Source: Azoarcus sp. (lineage in GTDB: Bacteria; Pseudomonadota; Gammaproteobacteria; Burkholderiales; Rhodocyclaceae). Taken from it: DNA of 10,083 bases. The stretch spans positions 1 through 10,083 of the forward strand of contig JAIRLA010000291.1 of NCBI GenBank assembly GCA_031259795.1. The letters run 5' to 3'. Below are positions 1 to 7,400 of this stretch, one piece after another. The position numbers and the translations under genes are program-made. A model generated the notes under the pieces. It searched no databases, had not been told where the DNA came from, and worked only from the letters and a program-made list of their open reading frames with translations. Position 1 is the stretch's first letter; each line of letters begins with the position of its first letter.

Positions 1-408
1 TCCGGCGAGCATTTCGTCGCCTGGCTGCGCCAGCGGATTGCAACCCGTGTGCTCATCATCAATGACGCCAAGGCCCTGGTGCATACGGTGGCCGATACCG
101 CCTATCTAGCCAGTCCGGGCATCTTCCAGCGTTATGCGCAAGAGCATCCGGAAGCGGGAAAGCTGGCCAAAGCGGACGGGCTGTCGGACTGGCAATGGAT
201 ACAGAAGCGCTTCGAGAAACTATCCCTGCACCGCAAGCAGGACAACGGCCTCAACATCTGGCATTGCGAGGTCGCCGGCCCGCGCAAGACGCATCGCTTG
301 CATGGCTACCTGCTCAAAGACCCGAAATGCCTCTTCGACGACCTGCCGCCGAACAATCCCTATCTTTCGATCCTGCAAGGCACGGGGAAAGCCAGAGCGG
401 AAACATGA
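1..408 (+). CDS. MobH-family (TraI_2) conjugative relaxase, C-terminal part only
   Basis: The frame is open from the first base of the window and ends at TGA 406-408, giving about 135 C-terminal residues; the gene starts outside the window. The text matches what I know of the C-terminal domain (TraI_2_C type) of relaxases from PFGI-1/ICEclc-like integrative conjugative elements: GEHFVAWLRQ at the left edge, LIINDAKALVHTV, SPGIFQRYAQEHPE, DWQWIQKRFEKLSLHRKQ, NGLNIWHCEV and a closing LHGYLLKDPKCLF...PPNNPYL. Such relaxases nick the element at oriT before conjugation; the catalytic N-terminal half is not visible here, so activity cannot be judged. An internal GTG at 49 is not the true start. The gene lies at the edge of an element or its remnant: every gene to its right is chromosomal housekeeping. 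Confidence 0.88.
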   Translation, partial: SGEHFVAWLRQRIATRVLIINDAKALVHTVADTAYLASPGIFQRYAQEHPEAGKLAKADGLSDWQWIQKRFEKLSLHRKQDNGLNIWHCEVAGPRKTHRLHGYLLKDPKCLFDDLPPNNPYLSILQGTGKARAET

Positions 409-412
409 AAGA

Positions 413-436
413 ACCGGCGCGAAGGATCGCGCCGGT
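413..436 (+). terminator. Terminator-like hairpin after the relaxase gene
   Basis: ACCGGCGCGA, a four-base loop AGGA, then TCGCGCCGGT make a perfect 10-bp stem five bases after the relaxase stop. No T-run follows; instead there are two copies of GGTACC (434-439 and 442-447). The position suggests 3'-end formation or RNA protection, but without a U-tract it is not a textbook intrinsic terminator. Confidence 0.4.
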
Positions 437-672
437 ACCGGGGTACCGGGGGATGGCCGGTTAATCCGCGCTCCGATGAAGCCCCCTGCTGAATCTTGCG
501 ATCCCCGGCGACCCACTCCCGGACACGATATGCGGACAATCCATCGCTCTTGGAGTTACACTGTCGTCTCTCGCTGGAAGGCAATGGATTCAGGCGGACG
601 ACCGGCAAAAGCCCCGCCCGCCAACGAACAGGAAAGAGTCCACGATTGAGTCCATTTTCCAGGCGGGAATAT

Positions 673-702
673 CGTAACTTTCTTTTTAATCAAAGAGTTA
701 CG
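673..702. repeat. AT-rich inverted repeat in the presumed element junction
   Basis: CGTAACT at 673-679 pairs with AGTTACG at 696-702. CTTT and AAAG inside the arms extend the stem past a two-base bulge. The patch is much richer in A/T than its surroundings. It may be part of the conjugative element's end (a recombinase or host-factor site) or simply a hairpin; the other end of the element is needed to tell. Confidence 0.35.
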
Positions 703-720
703 GCCTGAGTGGGGATTCGA

Positions 721-811
721 CGCGGCAATCCAGTTCCAACCAACCGGAGCGCATCGACGCTGATTTTTTGGCGGCAGGGAATGGACGGGCGTCCCGCTCC
801 TCTTCCCTTTT
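721..811 (+). repeat. Dispersed repeat, left copy (partial element)
   Basis: This stretch aligns with 9938-10030 along its whole length at roughly 75-80% by eye: a GGCAATCCAG-like start, GGAGCG..CGACGCTGATTT in the middle, and a GGACGGGCG hairpin followed by CCCTTTT. The right copy continues into an inverted arm (10031-10074). Here the sequence after 811 does not show that arm clearly, so this copy seems truncated or worn on its right side. Confidence 0.7.
777..811 (+). terminator. Intrinsic terminator carried inside the left repeat copy
   Basis: The stem is built from GGGAA (777-781) with TTCCC (803-807), GGA (783-785) with TCC (798-800), and CGGG (786-789) with CCCG (793-796) around a three-base loop. 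The bulges are T782, C797 and 801-802. TTTT follows at 808-811. It would stop plus-strand transcription coming from the relaxase side before it opposes murJ. The same fold with G-U pairs exists at 9994-10030. Confidence 0.6.
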
Positions 812-861
812 AGCATGACTTTTTACAGCAAGGGCGGCGCATGGAGCGGGGAGTTCGCGGG

Positions 862-886
862 CGCGAAGCTCCGGGCCTGCTTCGCG
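862..886 (-). terminator. Hairpin just downstream of murJ
   Basis: CGCGAAGC (862-869) and GCTTCGCG (879-886) form a perfect 8-bp stem around a nine-base loop. On the minus strand it starts two bases after the murJ stop codon. No U-tract follows, so termination there is plausible but not shown. A competing pairing exists between GGAGTTCGC (850-858) and the left arm plus the bases after it. Confidence 0.35.
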
Positions 887-888
887 TC

Positions 889-2427
889 TCACTGCACGGC
901 GCGGCGGCGGAAATCGCGCGGGCGCAGGCCGAGCGCGAAAAGCGCGGCGAAATAGCTCGCCGCGCCGCCGATGACGAGCGCGGTCAGCCACAGCACGCGC
1001 TCCATGCCGCCGCGCGCCAGCCATGTGGCGGCTTCGCCCGCGCCGAACCACAGCGCCGCGCCCATGACCGCCAGCGCCACGAGTATCTGCAACATGAAGC
1101 GCCCCCAGCCGGGCCGCGGCGCGTGGACGCCGCGCCGCCGCAGTCCCAGATAGAGCAGGGCGGCGTTGAGGCAGCCGCCCAGTCCGATGGACAGCGCCAG
1201 CCCCGCGTGCGCGAACAGCCTGACGAAGACGAGGTTCATCAGTTGCGTGGCGATCAGGGTGAAGATGGCGATTTTCACCGGGGTGCGGATGTCCTGGCGG
1301 GCGTAGAAGCTCGGGGCCAGCACCTTGACGAGGATCAGCCCGGTCAATCCCACGCTGTAGGCGAGCAGCGCGTCGCGGGTGTGGAATACGTCGTCGGCCT
1401 TGAACGCGCCGTACTGGAACAGGGTGGAGATCAGCGGCACGGCGAGAATCGCCAGCGCCAGCGTGGCGGGAAGGGTCAGGAGCAGGGTCAGCCGCAGCCC
1501 CCAGTCGAGCAGGGCGGAGAATTCTTCCCGGCGCGCCTCGGCATGGAGCTTGGCGAGGCTGGGCAGCAGGATCGTCCCCAGCGCCACGCCGAGCAGGCCG
1601 TTGGGGAATTCCATGAGCCGGTCGGCGTAGAACAGCCACGATATGCTGCCGGTGGCGAGATACGAGGCGATGATGCCGTTGATGACAAGCGATAGCTGGC
1701 CGACCGATACCCCCAGCACCGCCGGCCCCATCAGCGTGAGAATGCGGCGCACGCCGGGGTAGGCGAAATCGAGTTTCGGGCGCGGCAGCATCTTGATGCG
1801 CGCCAGCGGATACACTGGCAGCAGCAGTTGCAGCGCGCCGCCCAAGAATACGCCCCACGCCAGCGCCAAGATCGGCGGCGCGAAATACGGCGCGGCGAAC
1901 AGGGCCATGGCGATGATCGACAGGTTGAGCAATACCGGAGTGAACGCGGGGATCAGGAAGCGGTTCCAAGTATTGAGAATGCCCGCGGCGAGCGACACCA
2001 GCGCGATGAAGAAGATATAGGGAAATGTGATGCGGGCCAGCTCGACGGTGAGGGCGAACTTTTCCGCGTCGGCATGGAAGCCCGTCGCCACGACGCGGAC
2101 AATGAGCGGCGCGCCGATGACCCCGAGCAGGGACACCAGCGCCGCCGCCAGCGCCAGCACGGTGGCGACCCGGTCGACCAGCGCGCGCGCGGCCTCCGGC
2201 CCCTGGCGGTTCTTGTATTCCGCGAGAATCGGGACGTAGGCCTGCGAAAACGCCCCTTCCGCGAACAGGCGGCGCAACATGTTGGGCAGCTTGAAGGCGA
2301 CGAAAAAGGCGTCGGTCATCATCCCCGCGCCAAACAGCCGGGCAAGCAGGAAGTCGCGGACAAAGCCGCAAATGCGCGACAGCAGCGTCATGCCGCTCAC
2401 GGAGGCCAGAGCGTGGAGGAGATTCAT
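889..2427 (-). CDS. murJ: Lipid II flippase MurJ (MviN family)
   Basis: This is a 512-residue polytopic inner-membrane protein of the MOP superfamily that moves undecaprenyl-linked lipid II to the periplasmic side for peptidoglycan synthesis. The N-terminus MNLLHALASVSGMTLLSRI is typical of the family, as are FVRDFLLARLFGAG, TDAFFVAFKLPNMLRRLFAEGAFSQAYVP and FYADRLMEFPNGLLGVALGT. Charged residues known to matter in E. coli MurJ fall at the same numbers here: R18, R24, D39, R52 and R270. About 14 hydrophobic segments fit the family. I chose the ATG at 2427 because the conserved N-terminus begins there. The frame stays open upstream to 2628, but that part only translates a dispersed repeat. No good Shine-Dalgarno sequence is visible; a possible -10 (TATCAT on the minus strand, 2490-2495) lacks a clear -35. 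The rpsT gene often found beside murJ is not seen. Confidence 0.96.
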   Translation of the reverse strand: MNLLHALASVSGMTLLSRICGFVRDFLLARLFGAGMMTDAFFVAFKLPNMLRRLFAEGAFSQAYVPILAEYKNRQGPEAARALVDRVATVLALAAALVSLLGVIGAPLIVRVVATGFHADAEKFALTVELARITFPYIFFIALVSLAAGILNTWNRFLIPAFTPVLLNLSIIAMALFAAPYFAPPILALAWGVFLGGALQLLLPVYPLARIKMLPRPKLDFAYPGVRRILTLMGPAVLGVSVGQLSLVINGIIASYLATGSISWLFYADRLMEFPNGLLGVALGTILLPSLAKLHAEARREEFSALLDWGLRLTLLLTLPATLALAILAVPLISTLFQYGAFKADDVFHTRDALLAYSVGLTGLILVKVLAPSFYARQDIRTPVKIAIFTLIATQLMNLVFVRLFAHAGLALSIGLGGCLNAALLYLGLRRRGVHAPRPGWGRFMLQILVALAVMGAALWFGAGEAATWLARGGMERVLWLTALVIGGAASYFAALFALGLRPRDFRRRAVQ

Positions 2428-2565
2428 GTGGAAAAGCGGACCGCCATCGCGCGGCGCGAAGGGGAAAACCCGGAGAAGGAAAAATCCGCATGATAGCCGC
2501 TCCACGCAATCAGCGCCGCTGCGCAACCGCCCGCTCCTCGCCATTGCAAAAGCCCCCCCCAACCT

Positions 2566-2631
2566 CGTCATTGCGAGGAGCGCAGCGACGTGGCAATCCA
2601 GTTCCTTCCGTCCGGCGCGCAGCGCCACTGG
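2566..2631 (+). repeat. Dispersed repeat copy upstream of murJ
   Basis: The copy begins CGTCATTGCGAGGAGCGCAG, runs through GACGTGGCAATCCAG, and continues into TTCCTTCCGTCCGGCGCGC and GCGCCACTGG. The first 36 bases recur at 9915-9950 with two mismatches, and 26 of them recur exactly at 9854-9879. The second part recurs inverted at 9788-9831 and 10034-10074. ATTGC and GCAAT inside it can pair as a hairpin. From memory, repeats of this kind are scattered between genes in many proteobacterial genomes. Confidence 0.8.
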
Positions 2632-2679
2632 AATCGCGCCTCGCGGCGAGTCGGCGGGATTTCCCGCGCCGGGTGTACG

Positions 2680-2707
2680 AAAAAACGGCGTCCGCGGACG
2701 CCGTTTT
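2680..2707 (-). terminator. Strong intrinsic terminator of the thiolase operon
   Basis: AAAACGGCGTCCG (2682-2694) followed by CGGACGCCGTTTT (2695-2707) is a perfect 26-bp palindrome lying 23 bases after the thiolase stop. On the minus strand the hairpin is followed by six T residues (complement of 2680-2685), the standard Rho-independent form. A T-run of four also follows it on the plus strand, so it may work both ways. It should isolate murJ from the operon read toward it. Confidence 0.9.
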
Positions 2708-2730
2708 CCATCTTCGCCGGGGCTTGTGCG

Positions 2731-3915
<1,185 letters not shown>

Positions 3916-3942
3916 CAGTGCATCTCCTCTCTTTTCGAAAAG

Positions 3943-4869
3943 TCAATTGCCCACCCAGGCGGCAATTCCCGCCAGAGCCAGCACCACCAGATATACAACC
4001 AGAGCGCGCCATATCAGGCCGACCGCTCCTTGCATGCTATCGACGCCGGCCTTGTCGCCGACGCCAATCTCCGGATTCTTTTCCGTCGCGTCACCCGCGC
4101 CCGGCCCGCCTCCCAGGCGCACGCCCAGCGCGCCCGCGCCGCTGGCGACCAGGATGGCGGCGGCGCGATCCGTCCACAGCACCGCCTGCGTGCGCCAGCA
4201 AAGCACCGCGTCTTCAAAATTGCCCACGAACGCGTACAGCACCGCCGTCGCCCGCGACGGCAGCCAGTCGATGAGCAGGAAGGCCTGGCGCGCCCAATCG
4301 CCGAAGCGATCGAAGCCGTCGTCGCCGCGCCGTCCCCATTCATCGTGGAGGAAACGCGCCAGCCGGTACATCGCCGCTCCGGCGGGCCCGAAAAAGGGCG
4401 CAAGGAGCGCGAACCAGAACACCACGCCGAACACATTGCGATGCGCGGCCACCACCGCCTGTTCGACGGCCAGGCGCGCCAGCTCGTCCGCGTCGGCGCT
4501 TTCGTATTGTCCGCCCCGCCATTCGGCCAGCAACACGCGCGCGCGCTCGAGGTCGTTCATGCGCAGGGCAAGATGGATGTCAGTGAAGAAATGTCCTTCG
4601 TGACGGAAGCCCAGGGTGAGATAGAGCACCGCCACAGTGAACGCGCCGCCCAGCAGCCATGGCAGCCAATGGTCGATGAGCGCGCACAGCGCCGTGCCTC
4701 CTCCCGCCAGCAGCGCCCAGGCCAGCACGCCATGGCTTTCCCGCCCGTCATTGAAGCGCCGCGCCAGCGCCGCGGCGCATTCGCGCAAAGGGCCAAGCAC
4801 GGCGCGCTCGACAGGCAGCGGCCATAATTGTTCGAGCAGCAGGACGACGATCAGCGAGAAAAGAGTCAT
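3943..4869 (-). CDS. CobD/CbiB-family (AmpE-like) inner-membrane protein
   Basis: A 308-residue membrane protein with hydrophobic segments near residues 1-18, 48-87, 146-168 and 285-305. The text matches the betaproteobacterial 'CobD/CbiB family protein': LGFRHEGHFFTDIHLAL (86-102), the segment around AHRNVFGVVFWF (142-153), GPAGAAMYRLARF (161-173), DWLPSRATAVLYAFVGNFED (201-220) and a final GAVGLIWRALVV. Real CbiB/CobD joins aminopropanol phosphate to adenosylcobyric acid in B12 synthesis. As I recall, those enzymes carry an ESVAEN..DGVVAPLFW-type motif, which is replaced here by EQAVVAAHRNVFGVVFWF. The MTLF start and the DW(L/V)P-R-VYA pattern also recall AmpE, a relative of CbiB linked to beta-lactamase signalling. 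No other cobalamin gene is nearby. Family membership is firm; the enzymatic role is doubtful. The ATG at 4869 has no clear Shine-Dalgarno sequence. yggX ends 97 bases upstream. Confidence 0.85.
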   Translation of the reverse strand: MTLFSLIVVLLLEQLWPLPVERAVLGPLRECAAALARRFNDGRESHGVLAWALLAGGGTALCALIDHWLPWLLGGAFTVAVLYLTLGFRHEGHFFTDIHLALRMNDLERARVLLAEWRGGQYESADADELARLAVEQAVVAAHRNVFGVVFWFALLAPFFGPAGAAMYRLARFLHDEWGRRGDDGFDRFGDWARQAFLLIDWLPSRATAVLYAFVGNFEDAVLCWRTQAVLWTDRAAAILVASGAGALGVRLGGGPGAGDATEKNPEIGVGDKAGVDSMQGAVGLIWRALVVYLVVLALAGIAAWVGN

Positions 4870-4966
4870 GCGGAAAGGAAATACAGGAAACAGGTGAAGC
4901 GGCGGGAAGGCGAATCCGCCGGAGTGCGGATGCTACCATACAGGCATGCCCCGCCGCGGGAACGCA

Positions 4967-5239
4967 TCATCGGACTGGCGGCGTGAACCCTTCGATCTGG
5001 TCGGCCCCGCCGGAAAAAAAGTGCTTTTCCATCTGCTCGGAAAGGTATTCGCGCGCGCGCGGGTCCATCAGATTGAGGCGGTTTTCGTTGATCAGCATGG
5101 TTTGGTACCTCACCCACTGCCGCCATGCCTCTTTTGAAACGCTGTCATAGATACGCTTGCCCAGCTCGCCCGGTATGGGCGGGCGCTCCAGCCCCTCGGC
5201 CTCGCGGCCCAGTTTCACGCAATCGACCATGCGGGTCAT
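4967..5239 (-). CDS. yggX: Oxidative damage protection protein / Fe(2+)-trafficking protein YggX
   Basis: A 90-residue protein, the usual family length, with the family text nearly complete: [50 protein letters not shown] and [18 protein letters not shown]7, the conserved cysteine, is present. YggX protects Fe-S proteins from superoxide and has been proposed to shuttle ferrous iron in the cytosol. I prefer the ATG at 5239 over the one at 5230: AGAGGA lies six bases upstream of it, and related proteins start at this distance from CVKLG. argA ends 50 bases upstream, the same order as in other betaproteobacteria, so transcription from the argA promoter is likely, with a possible promoter of its own at 5279-5284. 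Confidence 0.96.
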   Translation of the reverse strand: MTRMVDCVKLGREAEGLERPPIPGELGKRIYDSVSKEAWRQWVRYQTMLINENRLNLMDPRAREYLSEQMEKHFFSGGADQIEGFTPPVR

Positions 5240-5278
5240 TTATCGTCCTCTTTTGTTACAGGATTGTGACGCTTGCGC

Positions 5279-5284
5279 ATTCTA
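5279..5284 (-). promoter_or_regulatory. Possible yggX promoter -10
   Basis: On the minus strand this reads TAGAAT, one mismatch from the sigma-70 -10 consensus and the same hexamer as in the argA promoter. It lies about 40 bases before the yggX start. The region 17 bases further upstream, inside the end of argA, gives only a poor -35 (TTCGTC), so it is weak or activator-dependent if it is used. Confidence 0.3.
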
Positions 5285-5289
5285 GCCGC

Positions 5290-6681
5290 TTACAGCGTTT
5301 TGACGAACACCTTGGAGCGCCGTTGCAGATTGTATAAGTCACGCTTTTGCCGCGGCAAGGCCTCCGGGCCGGTCTCGCTGAAGCCGCGCTCGCGGAACCA
5401 ATGCGCCGTGCGCGTGGTGAGCACGAACAGACGATCCATCCGCTCGCGCCGCGCCCGCCGCTCGATGCGCTGCAACAACTGCCCGCCCAGACCGGCGCGG
5501 CGGTACTCCGGCGTCACGGCGAGGCACGCCAGTTCGGCGGCATTGTCCTCCGAGAACGGATAAAGCGCCGCGCAGCCGACCAACATATTGTCGTACTCGA
5601 CCACCGAAAAGCGGTCGACCTCGCGTTCGAGCAACTCGCGCCCGCGCCGCACCAGCGTCCCGTCGGACTCCAGCGGCGAAATCAACGCCACCAGCGCCCC
5701 CACATCATCGCCGCTCGCTTCGCGCACGCGGAAAAGCGGATCGCGCGACACCACCGTCCCCACCCCGGCGGGCGTGAAAAACTCCAGCAACAAGGCGCCG
5801 TCCTTGTCGCGGTCGACGAGATGGCAGCGCGCCACCCCGCGCCGCACCGCGCGAATCGCGCACGGCAAATACCAGTGCAAGTCCTCGGTCAGACCCTCGC
5901 CCGCGTCGAGATGCTGCTGTGCCTCGTCGGCGGTCACCGAAGCAATGAGCGCGCCGTCGCCATCGAGCAGACCCGGCGCATCGCACAAATAAATCAGCTT
6001 CTCGGCCTTGACCGCCACCGCCACCGCCTCGGCGACCTCCTCCATGCACATATTGAAGATTTCGCCCGCGGGCGACATCCCGAGCGGCGTAATCAGCACC
6101 ACATTCTGCTGATCGAGATCGGCGTTGATCTCCTCGGCGATCACCTTGCGCACCGCGCCCGTGAATTGATGATCCACGCCATCGACCACCCCGACCGGGC
6201 GCGCGGTAATGAAATTGCCCCCCGTCACCCGCATATAGCCGCCCGCCATCGGCGTATTGGGCAAACCCTGCGAAAGCAGCGCCTCCACCTCGAAGCGCGT
6301 CACCGCCATCGCCATCTTGACGCACTCCATCGCCGCCGGATCGGTGATCCGCAGGCCATTGTGAAAGCGCGCCTCCACCCCCCGCCGCGCCAATTCGGCG
6401 TCGATCTGCGCGCGCGCGCCATGCACCAGCACCAACCGGATACCGAGCGCGGCGAGCAGATTGCAGTCGTAAGCCAGGCTCTGCGCCAACGGCCCCGCCG
6501 CCACCTCCCCGCCGAAACCGACGACGAAGGTCTTGCCGCGAAAAGCGTGGATATAGGGCGCGGCGGCGCGCACCCAGGCGACAAAACGGGCGGTGGACTC
6601 GGAATGGTGCGGGCGCCCCGCCTCGCCGGACGCCGGAGGCGCGGCGCGGGAGCCGGGTTCAGGATCGGATTCGGTACTCAA
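5290..6681 (-). CDS. argA: N-acetylglutamate synthase ArgA (amino-acid N-acetyltransferase)
   Basis: A 463-residue cytosolic enzyme that acetylates glutamate with acetyl-CoA, the first and usually feedback-inhibited step of arginine synthesis. The N-terminal amino-acid-kinase-like domain covers about residues 37-295: FRGKTFVVGFGGE (47-59), LVLVHGAR (83-90), GNFITARPVGVVDGVDHQ (155-172), NVVLITPLGMSPAGEIFN (193-210) and KLIYLCDAPGLLDGDG. The GNAT domain follows from about 315, with the acetyl-CoA loop RRAGLGGQLL (394-403) and TTRTAHWFRERGF (422-434). The start is TTG at 6681. No in-frame ATG or GTG lies near the conserved N-terminus, and the next in-frame start would cut into it (GTG in AWVRAAAP). 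The first 30 residues are a proline/serine-rich, poorly conserved extension. The upstream Shine-Dalgarno sequence is weak. A candidate promoter lies at 6722-6751. The gene probably leads the argA-yggX-CobD-like-thiolase group. Confidence 0.95.
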   Translation of the reverse strand: MSTESDPEPGSRAAPPASGEAGRPHHSESTARFVAWVRAAAPYIHAFRGKTFVVGFGGEVAAGPLAQSLAYDCNLLAALGIRLVLVHGARAQIDAELARRGVEARFHNGLRITDPAAMECVKMAMAVTRFEVEALLSQGLPNTPMAGGYMRVTGGNFITARPVGVVDGVDHQFTGAVRKVIAEEINADLDQQNVVLITPLGMSPAGEIFNMCMEEVAEAVAVAVKAEKLIYLCDAPGLLDGDGALIASVTADEAQQHLDAGEGLTEDLHWYLPCAIRAVRRGVARCHLVDRDKDGALLLEFFTPAGVGTVVSRDPLFRVREASGDDVGALVALISPLESDGTLVRRGRELLEREVDRFSVVEYDNMLVGCAALYPFSEDNAAELACLAVTPEYRRAGLGGQLLQRIERRARRERMDRLFVLTTRTAHWFRERGFSETGPEALPRQKRDLYNLQRRSKVFVKTL

Positions 6682-6721
6682 GAGCGTCTGCCTGTCGCGG
6701 TTCGCGCATCGAAGGAGCCAG

Positions 6722-6751
6722 ATTCTAGCGAATGCGCCCCGCCGCCGTCAC
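6722..6751 (-). promoter_or_regulatory. Candidate argA promoter
   Basis: On the minus strand GTGACG (complement of 6746-6751) and TAGAAT (complement of 6722-6727) sit 18 bases apart. They match the sigma-70 -35 and -10 at four and five of six positions. Initiation near 6715 would give a leader of about 35 bases before the TTG start. No ArgR-type box could be recognised by eye. Confidence 0.5.
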
Positions 6752-6761
6752 GTCCGGTAGT

Positions 6762-6785
6762 AACATGCCATCCAACATGCCATCC
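6762..6785. repeat. Two tandem 12-bp direct repeats in the divergent argA/flavin-reductase region
   Basis: AACATGCCATCC occurs twice without spacer (6762-6773 and 6774-6785). It lies just upstream of the argA promoter and 24 bases before the ATG of the plus-strand gene. It could be a pair of operator half-sites or a simple duplication. It also supplies extra ATG codons in the frame of the flavin-reductase gene, which may mislead start prediction. Confidence 0.6.
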
Positions 6786-6796
6786 GTCCCCCGCCG

Positions 6797-6802
6797 AAGG
6801 AG
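6797..6802 (+). promoter_or_regulatory. Ribosome binding site that sets the flavin-reductase start
   Basis: AAGGAG lies seven bases before the ATG at 6810. The same frame is open further upstream (from 6732), but no comparable site precedes those codons and the extra residues look like the translated 12-bp repeat. Confidence 0.8.
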
Positions 6803-6809
6803 CCGCGTC

Positions 6810-7379
6810 ATGCCCGGACAAAAAGCGCCGCGCCAAATAGAGTTTCCCCTGGAACGGGCCTTCACCTTCGTCGAATCCGGCCCGGTCCTGCTGATCTCCA
6901 CGCATCGCAATGGCAAGAACAACCTGATGACCGTCAGTTGCCATGCCTCCATGGGCTTCGAGCCAAGCATCGGCATCTGCCTCGGCCCCTGGAACTTCAG
7001 CCACGCCGCGCTGGAAGAAAGCGGAGAATGCGTCATCGCCATTCCTTCCGCCAGCCTGATGACCCAGACCATAGACATCGGCAATTGCTCCGGCGAAACA
7101 ACGGACAAATTCCGCGAATTCGGCCTGACGCCGCAAGCCTCCGCCACCGTCGCAGCGCCGCTGGTGGCCGAATGCCTCTACAACCTCGAATGCCGCCTCA
7201 TCAACCGCGACCTCGCCGCCTCCCACAACTTCTTCATCCTCCGGGGAACCAGGGCGTGGCGCCACCCCGACCCGGCGGATACGCGCACCTTCCACGCCGT
7301 CGGCAACGGCACTTTCATCATTGATGGCGAAGTCATCGACCTTCGCCACAGGATGATAAAGTGGCAGGACTGCATCTGA
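6810..7379 (+). CDS. Flavin reductase family protein (FMN-binding split barrel)
   Basis: A 189-residue cytosolic protein of the flavin-reductase-like, FMN-binding split-barrel fold. Visible family segments are GPVLLISTHRNGKNNLMTVS (24-43), the core MGFEPSIGICLGPWNFSHAA with the LEESGECVIAIPS strand, the loop IGNCSGETTDKFREFGLT, an AECLYNLECRL strand, and a late GNGTFIIDGEVIDLRHRM. Relatives bind FMN and either reduce free flavin with NAD(P)H for a partner monooxygenase or act as stand-alone flavoproteins. No partner oxygenase is nearby, so the substrate is unknown. The ATG at 6810 is fixed by AAGGAG. tag starts 21 bases after the stop, so the two are probably co-transcribed, starting from the region shared with argA. 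Confidence 0.88.
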   Translation: MPGQKAPRQIEFPLERAFTFVESGPVLLISTHRNGKNNLMTVSCHASMGFEPSIGICLGPWNFSHAALEESGECVIAIPSASLMTQTIDIGNCSGETTDKFREFGLTPQASATVAAPLVAECLYNLECRLINRDLAASHNFFILRGTRAWRHPDPADTRTFHAVGNGTFIIDGEVIDLRHRMIKWQDCI

Positions 7380-7400
7380 CCCCCGCACCGACAAGAAACC

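Larger units (their letters stand above)
409..888. other. Gene-free stretch between relaxase and murJ; probable element/chromosome junction
   Basis: I find no credible coding region in these 480 bases: open frames are short and unlike known proteins, and a 19-codon frame starting inside the relaxase stop (404-463) simply reads through a hairpin. The stretch holds a perfect GC-rich hairpin (413-436), an AT-rich inverted repeat (673-702), a dispersed-repeat copy with a terminator (721-811) and a hairpin just after murJ (862-886). No tRNA gene or tRNA 3' end, the usual attachment target for such elements, could be recognised. The switch from conjugative-element to chromosomal DNA probably lies here, most likely before 721, since repeats like the one at 721 also occur among the chromosomal genes. 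Confidence 0.5.
2428..2730. other. Repeat-filled gap upstream of murJ
   Basis: No gene is supported between the murJ start and the thiolase stop. The half near murJ (2428-2500) must hold its promoter. The middle holds a worn inverted fragment of the dispersed repeat (around 2508-2547, including CGCTCCTCG, the reverse complement of CGAGGAGCG) and then the clear copy at 2566-2631. The far end carries the thiolase terminator. Confidence 0.55.

Noticed and set aside
404..463. Small 19-codon gene overlapping the relaxase stop
   Set aside because: It merely translates the 413-436 hairpin, has no ribosome binding site, and resembles nothing known.
409..720. tRNA gene or tRNA 3' fragment as attachment site of the conjugative element
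   Set aside because: GATTCGA at 714-720 looks like a T-loop, but the flanks do not pair and no acceptor or anticodon arm can be built.
698..2509. 603-codon minus-strand frame overlapping murJ in another phase
   Set aside because: The murJ phase gives the conserved flippase; this phase gives an Arg/Ala-rich chain and runs through repeat DNA.
2428..2628. N-terminal extension of murJ to 2628
   Set aside because: The extra 67 residues translate the dispersed repeat and have no family similarity; the conserved MurJ N-terminus starts at the ATG at 2427.
6732..6809. 26-residue N-terminal extension of the flavin-reductase protein
   Set aside because: It reads through the 12-bp repeat and the argA promoter region, and the only good ribosome binding site precedes the ATG at 6810.
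5347..6840. Long plus-strand open frame opposite argA
   Set aside because: It is antisense to argA, with Arg/His/Gln-rich repetitive translation and no recognisable domain; it is a GC-codon shadow.
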